A stretch of 64,000 bases of DNA, taken from Variovorax paradoxus. Lineage in GTDB: Bacteria > Pseudomonadota > Gammaproteobacteria > Burkholderiales > Burkholderiaceae_C. Position 1 is the first letter of the stretch, and every line of letters starts with the position of its first letter. Positions 19,650 to 28,705 of the stretch are shown here, one piece after another. The position numbers were made by a program, and so were the translations under genes. The notes under the pieces are model-generated. The model searched no databases, had not been told where the DNA came from, and worked only from the letters and a program-made list of their open reading frames with translations. The DNA lies in contig CP063167.1 in assembly GCA_016806145.1 (NCBI GenBank), forward strand, positions 554,501 through 618,500, in the 5' to 3' direction.

Positions 19650-20267
19650 TCAGAGGGAGGAATGGGACAGCGCGGCATCGGCGGCGCGGCGCCGCTCGAA
19701 GTCCTCGATGCGCGCGCGCTGGGTCAGCGTGTAGTCGATCTCGTCGAGGCCCTCGAGCAGGCAGTGCCGCGCGAAGGGATCGATGGCGAAGGACTCGACC
19801 TCGCCGCCGGGCCGCGTGACGGTCTGCGCGCGCAGGTCCACGCGCAGGCGCGCGCCGGGGTCGGTGGCGAGTTCGGCCAGCATCGACTGCACCGTGTCCT
19901 CGGGCAGGCGCACGGGCAACAGGCCGTTCTTGAGCGCGTTCGAGAAGAAGATGTCGCCGAAGCTCGGCGCGATCACGGTGCGAAAGCCGCCATCGTGCAG
20001 CGCCCACACCGCATGCTCGCGCGAGGAGCCGCAGCCGAAGTTGCGGCCCGCGACCAGGATGCGCGCCTGCGCGTACACGGGGTCGTTGAGCACGAAGTCG
20101 ACGCGGCGCGCGCCCGCGGCATCGTGGCGCACGTCGTGGAACAGGTAGTCGCTGAAGTCGTCCGAGCGCGGCTTCTGCAGGTAGAGCGCGGGCACGATCT
20201 GGTCGGTGTCGACATTGATGCGCGCGAGCGGCGCGGCGACCGCGTCGAGGGAGGTGAAGGCTTCCAT
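19650..20267 (-). CDS. leuD: 3-isopropylmalate dehydratase small subunit
   Basis: A 205-residue LeuD-type swivel domain. It has INVDTDQIVPALYL, FGCGSSREHAVWAL (usually HAPWAL), APSFGDIFFSNALKNGLLPV and LEGLDEIDYTL. It pairs with LeuC to isomerise isopropylmalate or a related hydroxy acid through an aconitase-type dehydration and rehydration. It lies 23 bases upstream of leuB and 33 bases downstream of leuC. Confidence 0.9.
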   Translation of the reverse strand: MEAFTSLDAVAAPLARINVDTDQIVPALYLQKPRSDDFSDYLFHDVRHDAAGARRVDFVLNDPVYAQARILVAGRNFGCGSSREHAVWALHDGGFRTVIAPSFGDIFFSNALKNGLLPVRLPEDTVQSMLAELATDPGARLRVDLRAQTVTRPGGEVESFAIDPFARHCLLEGLDEIDYTLTQRARIEDFERRRAADAALSHSSL

Positions 20268-20300
20268 GGGTTTGGGGCGTGGGTTCGTGGCAACTGCGCT

Positions 20301-21725
20301 TCAGCGCGCCGGCGGGATGGCGCGCACGTCGGTCAGCCGGCCGGTGATGGCGGCGGCCGCGGCCATCGCCGGGCTCATCAGATGGGTGCGCGAACCCGGC
20401 CCCTGTCGGCCGACGAAGTTGCGGTTCGAGGTCGAGGCGCAGCGCTGGCCCGCGGCCACCTGGTCGCCATTGGTGCCCAGGCACATCGAGCAACCGGCAT
20501 GGCGCCATTGCAGGCCGGCGTCGCGGAACACCGCATCGAGACCCTCGGCCTCGGCCTGCTGCTTCACGAGCCCCGAGCCGGGCACGACCCAGGCTTCGAC
20601 GCCTTCGGCCACGCGCCGGCCGCGCACCACCTCGGCGGCGCTGCGCATGTCCTCGATGCGGCCGTTGGTGCACGAGCCGATGAAGACGCGGTCGACCGCG
20701 AGATCGGTCAGCGCCTGGCCCGGTGCCAGGCCCATGTAGTCCAGGGTGCGCCGCATCGCCTCGCGGCGCTCGGCATTCGGCGCCTGCGCGGGATCGGGCA
20801 CGCGGCCGGTGATCGGGAGCGCGTCCTCGGGGCTGTTGCCCCAGGTGACCATGGGGGCGATGTCGGCGGCGTGCAGCCGGACTTCGCTGTCGAAGGTCGC
20901 GCCCTCGTCGCTCGGCAGCCGGCGCCAGGTGGCCAAGGCGGCGTCCCAGGCCGCGCCGCGTGGCGCCTCGGGCCGGCCGGCCAGCCATTCGAAGGTGGTG
21001 TCGTCGGGCGCGACCATGCCCGCGCGCGCGCCGGCCTCGATCGACATGTTGCACACCGTCATGCGGCCCGCCATCGAGAGCGCGCGGATCGCCTCGCCCG
21101 CGTACTCGATCACGTGGCCGGTGCCGCCAGCGGCGCCGATGCGCGCAATCACGGCCAGGATGATGTCCTTGGCCGACACGCCCGCGCCGAGCCGGCCGTC
21201 GATGGTCACGCGCAGCGTGCGCGGCCTGCGCTGCCACAGCGTCTGCGTGGCCAGCACGTGCGCCACTTCCGAGGCACCGATGCCGAAGGCCAGCGCGCCG
21301 AGCGCCCCATGCGTGGCCGTGTGGCTGTCGCCGCAGACGATCACGCTGCCCGGCAGGCTCAGGCCCTGCTCGGGACCGACCACGTGCACGATGCCCTGGC
21401 GGATGTCGTCGAGGCCGAAGAAGCGGATGCCCGCGGACGCGCTGTCGTCATGCAGCGCCTGCGCCATCGCGCGCTTCTCGGCATCGGCGATGTCGGCCAG
21501 CACGCGCGAGCCGGTGGGCACGTAGTGGTCGGGCGTGGCGAATGCGCGCTCGGGCCGGCGCACCGGCAGTTGCCGCTGGCGCAGCATCTCGAAGGCCGGC
21601 GCGGAGCCGTCCTGCACCAGGTGGCGGTCGACGTACAGCAGGCTCTGGCCATCGTCGCGCTGCATCACGACATGGGGCTCCCAGATCTTGTCGAACAGGG
21701 TGCGGGGAGCGGGGGAAGCGGACAT
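20301..21725 (-). CDS. leuC: 3-isopropylmalate dehydratase large subunit (4Fe-4S)
   Basis: A 474-residue aconitase-superfamily protein. Its cluster cysteines are in [14 protein letters not shown] and in [29 protein letters not shown] and the C-terminal [20 protein letters not shown] are also typical. The start at 21725 is followed by [12 protein letters not shown], the normal LeuC N-terminus. In most Burkholderiales the biosynthetic leuC is followed by a small entericidin-like gene before leuD; none is present here, which fits a paralogous catabolic set. Confidence 0.88.
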   Translation of the reverse strand: MSASPAPRTLFDKIWEPHVVMQRDDGQSLLYVDRHLVQDGSAPAFEMLRQRQLPVRRPERAFATPDHYVPTGSRVLADIADAEKRAMAQALHDDSASAGIRFFGLDDIRQGIVHVVGPEQGLSLPGSVIVCGDSHTATHGALGALAFGIGASEVAHVLATQTLWQRRPRTLRVTIDGRLGAGVSAKDIILAVIARIGAAGGTGHVIEYAGEAIRALSMAGRMTVCNMSIEAGARAGMVAPDDTTFEWLAGRPEAPRGAAWDAALATWRRLPSDEGATFDSEVRLHAADIAPMVTWGNSPEDALPITGRVPDPAQAPNAERREAMRRTLDYMGLAPGQALTDLAVDRVFIGSCTNGRIEDMRSAAEVVRGRRVAEGVEAWVVPGSGLVKQQAEAEGLDAVFRDAGLQWRHAGCSMCLGTNGDQVAAGQRCASTSNRNFVGRQGPGSRTHLMSPAMAAAAAITGRLTDVRAIPPAR

Positions 21726-21769
21726 GGAATCGTCGGGAGCGTGAGAAGAAGAAAGGACTGGGCCGGCGT

Positions 21770-22756
21770 TCAATCGAGCTTCACGCCCGAGATGCGCACG
21801 ATCTCGGCATAGCGCTTGGTCTCGCTGGCCATGAAGCGGCCATACTCCTCGGGCGTGCCGCCGCCGACCTCGGCGCCGAAGGCCAGCATGCGCTTCTGGA
21901 ACTCGGGCGACTTGAGCACCGCGTTGGCCTCGGCATTGAGCTTGGCGATGATGGCCTTCGGCGTGCCGGCCGGCGCCGACAGGCCATACCACGAGGAGGC
22001 ATAGACGCCCGACAAACCCACTTCGTCGAAGGTGGGCACGTCGGGCAGCGCGGGGTTGCGCTTCTTCGAGGCCACCGCGAGCGCGCGCATCTTGCCGCTG
22101 GCGACGAAGGGCAGGCAGGTGGTGGTGTCGAGCATCAGCGAGACATGGCCCGCCGCGAGGTCGGCCTCGGCCGGCGCCGTGCCCTTGTAGGGCACGTGCA
22201 CGATGTCGATCTTGGCCGCGCTGGCGAACTGCACCGCCGCCAGGTGCTGCGAGGAGCCGATGCCGCCCGAGGCGTAGTTGAGCTTGCCGGGGTTGGCGCG
22301 CGCGGCGTCGATCACGTCCTTGGCGGTCTTGAACGGCGAGTCGCCGGGCACCACCAAAATGTTCGGCACCGCCGACACGTAGATCACCGGCTCGAAGTCC
22401 TTGACCGGATCGAAACCGAGCTTGCTGTAGAGGCTGGCGTTGACCGCGTTCGGGCTGATCGAGGACATCAGCAGGTTGTAGCCATCGGGCTTCTGCCGCG
22501 CCGCGAGCTCGGTGCCGATGTTGCCGCCGGCGCCCGCGCGGTTGTCGATCACGAAGGGATGGCCGAGCCGGTGGCCGAGCATGTCGGACACGATGCGGGC
22601 CGTGGTGTCGACGCCGCCGCCCGCGGGCCAGGGCACCATGAGCTTGATCGGCTGGCTCGGGTAGTTGGCGGCCGCGTCCTGGGCCGGCGCGAGCGCGGGG
22701 CCGAAGCCCGCGAACAGCACTGCGGCCATCGTGCAGGCATGCAGTTTCTTCATCAT
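21770..22756 (-). CDS. Bug/TctC-family solute receptor linked to leuCDB
   Basis: A 328-residue periplasmic receptor with a signal peptide (residues about 1-27, then [20 protein letters not shown]). Family motifs are [39 protein letters not shown] and [18 protein letters not shown]. The first of two adjacent ATGs (22756) is used because AGGAG lies seven bases upstream. It heads the leuCDB-like operon and presumably binds the carboxylic acid that the operon degrades. Whether it feeds a TctAB permease or only signals is unknown. Confidence 0.9.
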   Translation of the reverse strand: MMKKLHACTMAAVLFAGFGPALAPAQDAAANYPSQPIKLMVPWPAGGGVDTTARIVSDMLGHRLGHPFVIDNRAGAGGNIGTELAARQKPDGYNLLMSSISPNAVNASLYSKLGFDPVKDFEPVIYVSAVPNILVVPGDSPFKTAKDVIDAARANPGKLNYASGGIGSSQHLAAVQFASAAKIDIVHVPYKGTAPAEADLAAGHVSLMLDTTTCLPFVASGKMRALAVASKKRNPALPDVPTFDEVGLSGVYASSWYGLSAPAGTPKAIIAKLNAEANAVLKSPEFQKRMLAFGAEVGGGTPEEYGRFMASETKRYAEIVRISGVKLD

Positions 22757-22820
22757 TGCGCGTCTCCTGTCTTGTAGTGCCCGCATCCTAGGCCTGCAGA
22801 GGAAGGCGCCGCAATCACAA

Positions 22821-22844
22821 TTAACGCATGCAGGCATGAGCTAA
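22821..22844. promoter_or_regulatory. Candidate LysR operator between Bug-leuCDB and its regulator
   Basis: TTAACGCATG (22821-22830) and CATGAGCTAA (22835-22844) form an inverted repeat with 8 of 10 positions matching around CAGG. It sits 12 bp before the LysR ATG and 65 bp before the receptor ATG, the usual place for autoregulation and activation of the divergent operon. Confidence 0.35.
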
Positions 22845-22855
22845 AGTCAGACCCC

Positions 22856-23752
22856 ATGACACGCCGCCTGCCACCGCTCAACGCCTTGCGCGCCTTCGAG
22901 GCCGCCGCGCGCTGCGGCAACTTCACGCGCGCCGCGCACGAACTCTGCGTGACCCAGGGCGCGGTGAGCCGCCACATCGCCACGCTCGAGGACTGGCTCA
23001 AGGTGCAGCTGTTCGAGCGAGGCCGCCACGGCATCCGGCTCACGCCCGCGGGCCAGAGCTATCACGCGAGCATGCGGGTGGCCTTCGACCAGATCGAGCT
23101 CGGCACGCGGCAGCTGCAGCAGAGCCCCGACGAGTGGCTGCTGCGCATCAAGCTGCCGCCCACCTTCGCGATCCGCTGGCTGATTCCGCGGCTGGCGCGC
23201 TTTCACGCCAGGCATCCGCGCATCGACGTGCAGATCACCACCTCGCACAAGCCGACTGACTTCGAGCGCGACGACGTGGACGTGAGCATCCACTCCGAGC
23301 CCAGCCCGCCCGAGGGGCCGGGCTACCGGCTGCTGTTCCGCGAGACGCTGCTGCCGGTGTGCGCGCCGGCGCTGCTGCAGCGCGAGCCGCCGCTGGCGCT
23401 GCCGGCCGACCTCGCGCAGCACGCGCTGCTGAGTTCGCTGAACCGGCCGCAGGACTGGCCGGCCTGGCTCGAGGCCGCGGGCCTGAGCGGCGTCGATACG
23501 CACCGCGGCCTCAAGTTCGAGAACGCCGCCATGGCCTACCAGGCCGCGGCCGAGGGGCTGGGCGTGATGATGGGCCTGCTGGCCTTCGTGCGCGACGACC
23601 TCGCGAGCGGCCGGCTGGTGGCGCCGCTCGCGCTGCGGCTGCCGACCGAGGGCGGCTACTTCATGGCCTGGCGCGCCGACCGGCCGGTGCCGCAGCGGGT
23701 GCGCGACTTCGAGCACTGGATGGCCGAGGAAGTGGCGGCCGCCGAAGGCTGA
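22856..23752 (+). CDS. LysR-family regulator (GcvA-like)
   Basis: A 298-residue LysR regulator beginning RRLPPLNALRAFEAAARCGNFTRAA, the start typical of the GcvA subgroup. The helix-turn-helix covers about residues 18-45 (AAHELCVTQGAVSRHIATLE). The effector domain begins near residue 95. It is divergent from the Bug-leuCDB operon with about 100 bp between the starts, so that operon is its probable target. The ligand is unknown. Confidence 0.9.
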   Translation: MTRRLPPLNALRAFEAAARCGNFTRAAHELCVTQGAVSRHIATLEDWLKVQLFERGRHGIRLTPAGQSYHASMRVAFDQIELGTRQLQQSPDEWLLRIKLPPTFAIRWLIPRLARFHARHPRIDVQITTSHKPTDFERDDVDVSIHSEPSPPEGPGYRLLFRETLLPVCAPALLQREPPLALPADLAQHALLSSLNRPQDWPAWLEAAGLSGVDTHRGLKFENAAMAYQAAAEGLGVMMGLLAFVRDDLASGRLVAPLALRLPTEGGYFMAWRADRPVPQRVRDFEHWMAEEVAAAEG

Positions 23753-23820
23753 AACAAGGGTTCCGACCGGGCCGCGGGCTTTCCCCGATGCGCCGCGGCG
23801 GCCATGCGGCCAAAAATGAC

Positions 23821-23840
23821 TACGTATTCATGAATACGTA
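23821..23840. promoter_or_regulatory. Perfect 20-bp palindrome before the TfdA-like gene
   Basis: TACGTATTCATGAATACGTA is identical to its own reverse complement over all 20 bases. It ends 18 bases before the dioxygenase ATG, inside the likely 5' leader or promoter. A dimeric repressor operator (GntR, TetR or MarR type) is the simplest reading. No regulator gene is adjacent on this side; the nearest are the LysR gene ending at 23752 and the LacI gene at 25757. Confidence 0.6.
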
Positions 23841-23858
23841 CCCAAAGACGACTCCACC

Positions 23859-24764
23859 ATGACACTGCACATCCAGAAACTCCCTTCGGTGCTGGGCGCC
23901 GAGGTGACCGGCATCAGCCTGCGCACCCTGACCGACCCCGACACGCTCGCGCAACTGCGCGCCGGCATGGACGAGCACGCGGTGCTGGTCTTTCGCGACC
24001 AGCCGCTCGAGAACGAGGAGCAGCTCGCCTTCGCCGAGCGCTTCGACGGCACCTTGCACAGCAAGACCTCGGTCGCCGTGCTCGCCAAGAACCGCTTCGG
24101 CAACGAGGCCCTGACCGACATCTCCAACGTCGGCGCCGACGGCCAGATCCTGCCGGCCGACCACCGGCTGCGCATGAGCACCATCAGCAACCGCCTGTGG
24201 CACACCGACGCCTCGTTCGAGAACCCGCCCGGGCGCTACTCGATGCTGTCGGCGCGCGTGGTGCCGCCGGTGCGGGCCGACACCGAGTTCGCCGACATGC
24301 GCGCCGCCTACGACGCGCTCGACGACGCGACGAAGGCCGCCATCGAAGGGCTGCAGGTCTTCCATTCGATCGCCTACTCGCGCCAGATCATGGGCTTCGA
24401 GTTCTCCGAGGAAGAGAAGCAGCGGCTCAAGGGCGCGGTGCATCCGCTGGCGCGCACCCTGCCGCGCACCGGGCGGCGCTCGCTCTACCTCGCCTCGCAT
24501 GCCTCGCACATCGTCGACATGGCCGTGCCCGAGGGCCGGCTGATCCTGCGCGACCTCAGCGAGCACGCGACGCAGCCGCAGTTCATCTACCGCCACGAAT
24601 GGCGGGTGCACGACTTCGTGATCTGGGACAACCGCACCACCATGCACCGCGCGCGGCCCTTCGACGACAAGAAGTACCGGCGCGAGCTGCGGCGCACCAC
24701 GACGCTGGACCTCCCGCTGCCCGCGGCCTCGACCTCGACCTCGACCGCGACGGTGGCCGCATGA
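23859..24764 (+). CDS. TfdA-like Fe(II)/2-oxoglutarate dioxygenase
   Basis: A 301-residue TauD/TfdA-family oxygenase. The iron site is His115-X-Asp117 (LWHTDASF) and His263 (NRTTMHRARPF); Arg275 or Arg278 in YRRELRRTT would bind 2-oxoglutarate. These positions and segments such as TEFADMRAAYDAL and EHATQPQFIYRHEW closely follow TfdA, the 2,4-dichlorophenoxyacetate dioxygenase, as I remember it. Members may act on phenoxyalkanoates or other ethers and acids. The last 12 residues are a Ser/Thr/Ala run. The stop overlaps the following Bug gene as ATGA. The ribosome-binding site is weak. Confidence 0.88.
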   Translation: MTLHIQKLPSVLGAEVTGISLRTLTDPDTLAQLRAGMDEHAVLVFRDQPLENEEQLAFAERFDGTLHSKTSVAVLAKNRFGNEALTDISNVGADGQILPADHRLRMSTISNRLWHTDASFENPPGRYSMLSARVVPPVRADTEFADMRAAYDALDDATKAAIEGLQVFHSIAYSRQIMGFEFSEEEKQRLKGAVHPLARTLPRTGRRSLYLASHASHIVDMAVPEGRLILRDLSEHATQPQFIYRHEWRVHDFVIWDNRTTMHRARPFDDKKYRRELRRTTTLDLPLPAASTSTSTATVAA

Positions 24765-25741
24765 AGGCGCGTTCGCTATTGCGCGCCGCGGGCCTGTGCG
24801 TGGCCTCGCTCGCGTTCTCGGCCGCCGCGCTGGCCCAGGCCTGGCCGGCCAAGCAGCCCGTGCGCTTCGTCGTGCCCTACCCGCCCGGCGGCGCCTCCGA
24901 CGTGACCGCGCGCCTGCTCAGCGTGAAGCTCACCGAGGCGCTGGGCCAGGCCTTCGTGGTCGAGAACCGGCCCGGTGCCAACGGCCTGATCGCGCTCGAG
25001 TACGTCGCCAAGTCGGCGCCCGACGGCTACACCATCCTGATGGCCAACCTCGGACCCAACGCGATCAACCCGGCCGTCTACCGCAAGCTGCCCTACGACG
25101 CGATCAAGGACTTCACGCCGATCACGCTGACCTCGGTGGTGCCGCTGGTGGTGCTGGTGCAGCCGTCGATGCCGGTGAACTCGATGAAGGAGCTGATCGC
25201 CTATGCCAAGGCCCATCCCGACAAGCTGACCTATGCCTCGGCCGGCAACGGTTCGGCCAACCATCTCGCGGGCGAGATGATGAAGTCGATGGCGGGCTTC
25301 AAGATGGTCCACGTGCCCTACAAGGGCGATGCGCCCGGCCTGCAGGACACCATCGCCGGCAACGTGAGCGTGATCTTCCCGACCGTGATCGGCGGCATGT
25401 CGCAGATCAAGAGCGGCCTGCTCAAGCCGATCGCGGTGACCGGTGCCAAGCGCTCGTCGGCGCTGGGCTCCGTCCCCACGGTGGCCGAAGGCGGCATCCC
25501 GAACTTCGAGGCCAACTCGTGGGGCGGCGTGATGGGTCCGGCCAACCTGCCGCCCGAGATCGTCGCGCGGCTCAACACCGAGATCGTGAAGATCCTCAAG
25601 CAGCCGGAGACGGCCGCCAAGCTCACCTCGATGGGTGCCGACATCGTCGGCTCGACGCCCGAGGAGTTCGCGAGCTACCTGAAGAACGAGGTCGCGAAGT
25701 GGGGCAAGGTGGCCCACGAGAACAACATCACGTTGGACTGA
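24761..25741 (+). CDS. Bug/TctC-family solute receptor paired with the TfdA-like enzyme
   Basis: A 326-residue receptor. The ATG at 24761 starts a signal peptide (cleavage near ALAQA, about residue 26) and overlaps the dioxygenase stop by four bases. Motifs are VVPYPPGGASDVTARLLS, VENRPGANGLIALEYVA, PDGYTILM and VHVPYKGDAPGLQDTIAG. Coupled translation argues that it delivers or senses the oxygenase substrate. It converges with the LacI gene, 15 bp away. Confidence 0.9.
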   Translation: MKARSLLRAAGLCVASLAFSAAALAQAWPAKQPVRFVVPYPPGGASDVTARLLSVKLTEALGQAFVVENRPGANGLIALEYVAKSAPDGYTILMANLGPNAINPAVYRKLPYDAIKDFTPITLTSVVPLVVLVQPSMPVNSMKELIAYAKAHPDKLTYASAGNGSANHLAGEMMKSMAGFKMVHVPYKGDAPGLQDTIAGNVSVIFPTVIGGMSQIKSGLLKPIAVTGAKRSSALGSVPTVAEGGIPNFEANSWGGVMGPANLPPEIVARLNTEIVKILKQPETAAKLTSMGADIVGSTPEEFASYLKNEVAKWGKVAHENNITLD

Positions 25742-25756
25742 GCCGCGAGGCGTCGA

Positions 25757-26761
25757 TCAGCCGGCCGTGCCCCGCACGATGAACGCGTGCGGCAGCACCA
25801 CGCGCGCCGGCTCCATCTGCTGGTTGTCGAGCCGCGCGCACAGCCGCGCGACGGCGGCTTCCACCATCGCCTCGCGCGATTGCGAGACCGTCGTGAGCGC
25901 GATGCTGTCCCAGGCGGCCATCGGCACGTCGTCGTGGCCCACCACCCAGACATCGCGCGGCACTGCGAGCCCCTGCGAGCGCACGCCGTCGAGCGCGCCG
26001 ATCGCCACGATGTCGTTGACGCCGAAGATCGCATCGACGCGGCCCGCCTGCAGGATCGCGCGCGCAGCCTCCTGCCCCGCGGCATAGGAGAACTTCGGCA
26101 CCCGCGCGACCGCGCCCGGGCTCAGCGCCACGCCGCGCCGCGCGAGCTCCTCGACGAAGCCCTGCTCGCGCTCGCGCAAGGTGCTCGGCAGGTCGTGGCC
26201 CGAGATCAGGCCGATCCGCGTGCGCCCGTGGTCCACGAAGAAGCCCGCGGTCGAGGCACCGCTCGCGCGGTTGTCGCTCGAGAACTGGTCGAAGGCATCG
26301 GAGCCCACGGTGCGGTGCAGCAGCACCAGCGGCACCTTCTGCGCGATGCGTTCCAGGAGCGGCAGCGAGGCCTCGGTGGCCGTGGTGGTGATGACGCCAT
26401 CCACGCCGCTCTCGACCATCACGCGCATGGTCGCGTCGCTGAAGTCCTCTTCCTCGTAGACCGAGGCCGAGAGGCCGCGCTTGCGCAGCGCGGCCGAGAG
26501 CAGCTGCAGCATCGCCGGATAGAGCGGATTGACCGCGAGGTTGGCGACCACCAGCGCGATGATGCCGGTGCGCTTGGTGCGCATCCAGCGCGCGGCCGCG
26601 TTGGGCGCATAGCCCGATTGGGCGATCGCATCGAGCACCGCCTGGCGCGTGGCCGGCTGCACCAGCGGCGAGTTCTGCAGCACGCGCGACACCGTCGCCT
26701 GCGACACCCCTGCGAGCCGCGCGACGTCCCTGCTGGTGGGCTTGCCGCCGGAACCGATCAT
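25757..26761 (-). CDS. LacI-family transcriptional regulator
   Basis: A 334-residue LacI-type regulator. The DNA-binding helices are in TSRDVARLAGVSQATVSRVLQN (about residues 9-30), followed by the hinge region YAPNAAARWMRTKRTGIIALVV. The periplasmic-binding-like effector domain ends with VVLPHAFIVRGTAG. The ATG at 26761 is the closest to the helix-turn-helix; no strong ribosome-binding site is seen. It is the promoter-distal gene of the oxygenase operon that begins at 31921, after an 83-bp gap, so it may have its own promoter. Confidence 0.88.
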   Translation of the reverse strand: MIGSGGKPTSRDVARLAGVSQATVSRVLQNSPLVQPATRQAVLDAIAQSGYAPNAAARWMRTKRTGIIALVVANLAVNPLYPAMLQLLSAALRKRGLSASVYEEEDFSDATMRVMVESGVDGVITTTATEASLPLLERIAQKVPLVLLHRTVGSDAFDQFSSDNRASGASTAGFFVDHGRTRIGLISGHDLPSTLREREQGFVEELARRGVALSPGAVARVPKFSYAAGQEAARAILQAGRVDAIFGVNDIVAIGALDGVRSQGLAVPRDVWVVGHDDVPMAAWDSIALTTVSQSREAMVEAAVARLCARLDNQQMEPARVVLPHAFIVRGTAG

Positions 26762-26844
26762 GAAGAAGCCGCTGGAGATGCCATGCGGCGATTCTAGGAT
26801 GGCGTGCCGACGAGCCGCCCCTGAAGCCGGCCCCCGCAACGGCC

Positions 26845-27801
26845 TCAGAGATCGAGCGTCAACGCCTCGCCGAACGCGCGCGAACAGCACGGCAGGAACT
26901 GGTCGTGCAGCGCCTGTTCCTGCGCCGTGAGAAAGGCATCGCGGTGCTCGACCCGGCCCTCGAGCACCGGTGTGAGGCAGCTTCCGCAGACCCCTTGCTC
27001 GCAGGACGATGCGATCTCGATGCCTTCGCGCCGCAGCGCCTGCAGCGCCGTCTCGCCGGCCGCGACGACGATGCGCCTGCCGCTGCGCGCCGCGACCAGC
27101 TCGAAGCCGCGATCGCCTTGCGCCGCCGTCACCGGTTGGAAGGACTCGTGGTGCAACCTGCGCTCGTCCCAGCCTGCGGCCTTCGCGGTGCGCAGCACAT
27201 GGCCCATGAAGCCCTGCGGGCCGCAGACATAGAGCCGCGCTTCGCCGGGCCGGCCGGCCAGCACCCGCGCGGCATCGAAAGCCGCCTCGTCGTCCGGATG
27301 CAAGTGCACTGCGTGCGCGAACGGCGAGCGCAGCAGGTCGTCGACGAAGGCCATGGCGCCGCGCGAGCGCGCGCAGTAGTGCAGTTCGAATGGCGAGCCG
27401 GCCGCATGCAGTGCCGCCGCCATGCTCAGCAGCGGCGTGATGCCGATGCCGCCCGCGACCAGCAGCGACCATGGGCTTTGCGGTTGCAGCGGGAACAGGT
27501 TCCTCGGTACCGAGATTCGCAGCGCGCTGCCCGCGTGCAGCCGGGCGTGCACCGCTTCGGAGCCGCCGCGCGAGGCGGCGGTCTTCAGCACCGCGATGCG
27601 ATAGCGCGCGGGCGCTGCGCACGGTGCGCCGAGCAGCGAGTACTGCCGCACGAAGCCATCGACATGCACGTCGATGTGTGCCCCGGCATCGAAAGCCGGC
27701 AGCGGCGTGCCGTCGCGCGCCTCGATCTCGAGGGCGCAGATGTCGGGCGCCACGCTCGCGCGCACGGCGATGCGCGCCTCGATCGGCCTTGTGTCGGTCA
27801 T
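26845..27801 (-). CDS. Phthalate-dioxygenase-type reductase (flavin, NAD, 2Fe-2S)
   Basis: A 318-residue reductase with the domain order of phthalate dioxygenase reductase and VanB. The flavin domain has VRQYSLLGAP, the NAD domain has LLVAGGIGITPLLSMA and YVCGPQGFMGHVL, and a C-terminal plant-type [2Fe-2S] domain has SCEQGVCGSC and a final Cys in LPCC. Its start overlaps the stop of the FAH-family gene as ATGA. It is the obvious electron donor for the Rieske oxygenase encoded at 29742-31085. Confidence 0.92.
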   Translation of the reverse strand: MTDTRPIEARIAVRASVAPDICALEIEARDGTPLPAFDAGAHIDVHVDGFVRQYSLLGAPCAAPARYRIAVLKTAASRGGSEAVHARLHAGSALRISVPRNLFPLQPQSPWSLLVAGGIGITPLLSMAAALHAAGSPFELHYCARSRGAMAFVDDLLRSPFAHAVHLHPDDEAAFDAARVLAGRPGEARLYVCGPQGFMGHVLRTAKAAGWDERRLHHESFQPVTAAQGDRGFELVAARSGRRIVVAAGETALQALRREGIEIASSCEQGVCGSCLTPVLEGRVEHRDAFLTAQEQALHDQFLPCCSRAFGEALTLDL

Positions 27802-28646
27802 TCGGCTTGCACGGCGTTCGACAGGATGCCCACGCCCTCCACTTCGATCTCCACCACGTCGCCCGCGCGCAGGTACAGCGGCGGCTGGCGCTTGAAGCCC
27901 ACGCCGCCGGGCGTGCCGGTCACGATCACGTCGCCCGGCTCGAGCGCGGTGAAGGTCGAGATGTAGGCGATCAGGGTGGGCATCGGGAAGATCAGCTGCG
28001 CGGTCGTCGCCTGCTGCACCACCTCGCCGTTGAGCCGCGTGGCCAGACCCAGTTCCTGGCCATCGGCGATCTCGCCGCGCGTGACCATCCAGGGCCCGAA
28101 GCCGCCCGTGGCGGGAAAGTTCTTGCCCGGCGTCCACTGCGTGGTGTGAGCCTGCCAGTCGCGCACCGAGGCATCGTTGTAGGGCGCATAGCCGGCCACG
28201 TGCGCCCAGGCATCCTGCTCGCGGATGCGCCGGCCGCCGCGGCCGATGACGATCGCGATCTCGCCCTCGTAGTCGAGACAGGTGGACTCGCGCGGCAGCA
28301 CGATCGGCTGGCCGTGGCCGACCTGGGAGGACGCCACGCGCAGGAACACGGTCGGCTGGCCGGTCTTCTCGCGCCGCGCCTCGACGCGGTGCTCCTCGTA
28401 GTTGAGGCCGATGCAGAAGATGCGCGGCGCGTCGGGCACGACCGGCAGCAGCGTCACCTCGCCGAGCGCGACGTCGGGGACGGCGCTCCTGGCCAAGGCC
28501 TCGATCGCGGGCAGGTCCAGTTGGGCAAGCGCGCTGCGCAGCGTGGGGCAGCGCCCCTGCGACGCGGCCTGCAGGTCGACGATGCGTTCATCGACGAGCG
28601 CGCCCCAGCGCGCCCGTCCCTGGTGGGAATAGCTCAGAAGTTTCAT
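27798..28646 (-). CDS. Fumarylacetoacetate hydrolase family protein
   Basis: A 282-residue protein. The core has IFCIGLNYEEHRVEA, the metal-binding CLDYEGEIAIVIG, and the C-terminal FTALEPGDVIVTGTPGGVGFKR. The start at 28646 is chosen because KLLSYSHQGRARWGALVDE follows. The family includes acylpyruvate hydrolases, 2-oxo-hept-3-ene-dioate hydratases and oxaloacetate decarboxylases. In this operon it probably cleaves or hydrates a downstream ring-fission or keto-acid product; the exact step cannot be fixed. Confidence 0.87.
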   Translation of the reverse strand: MKLLSYSHQGRARWGALVDERIVDLQAASQGRCPTLRSALAQLDLPAIEALARSAVPDVALGEVTLLPVVPDAPRIFCIGLNYEEHRVEARREKTGQPTVFLRVASSQVGHGQPIVLPRESTCLDYEGEIAIVIGRGGRRIREQDAWAHVAGYAPYNDASVRDWQAHTTQWTPGKNFPATGGFGPWMVTRGEIADGQELGLATRLNGEVVQQATTAQLIFPMPTLIAYISTFTALEPGDVIVTGTPGGVGFKRQPPLYLRAGDVVEIEVEGVGILSNAVQAE

Positions 28647-28705
28647 GACGGAAAGCGGCCTCCTGACGAGGGGCGGGTGGAAGAAAAACGGAAGAAGGGT
28701 CGCGC

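Noticed and set aside
24197..25741. Longer reading of the Bug gene starting inside the TfdA-like gene
   Set aside because: The extra N-terminal part is out-of-frame dioxygenase sequence; the ATG at 24761 begins a proper signal peptide and overlaps the previous stop by four bases.
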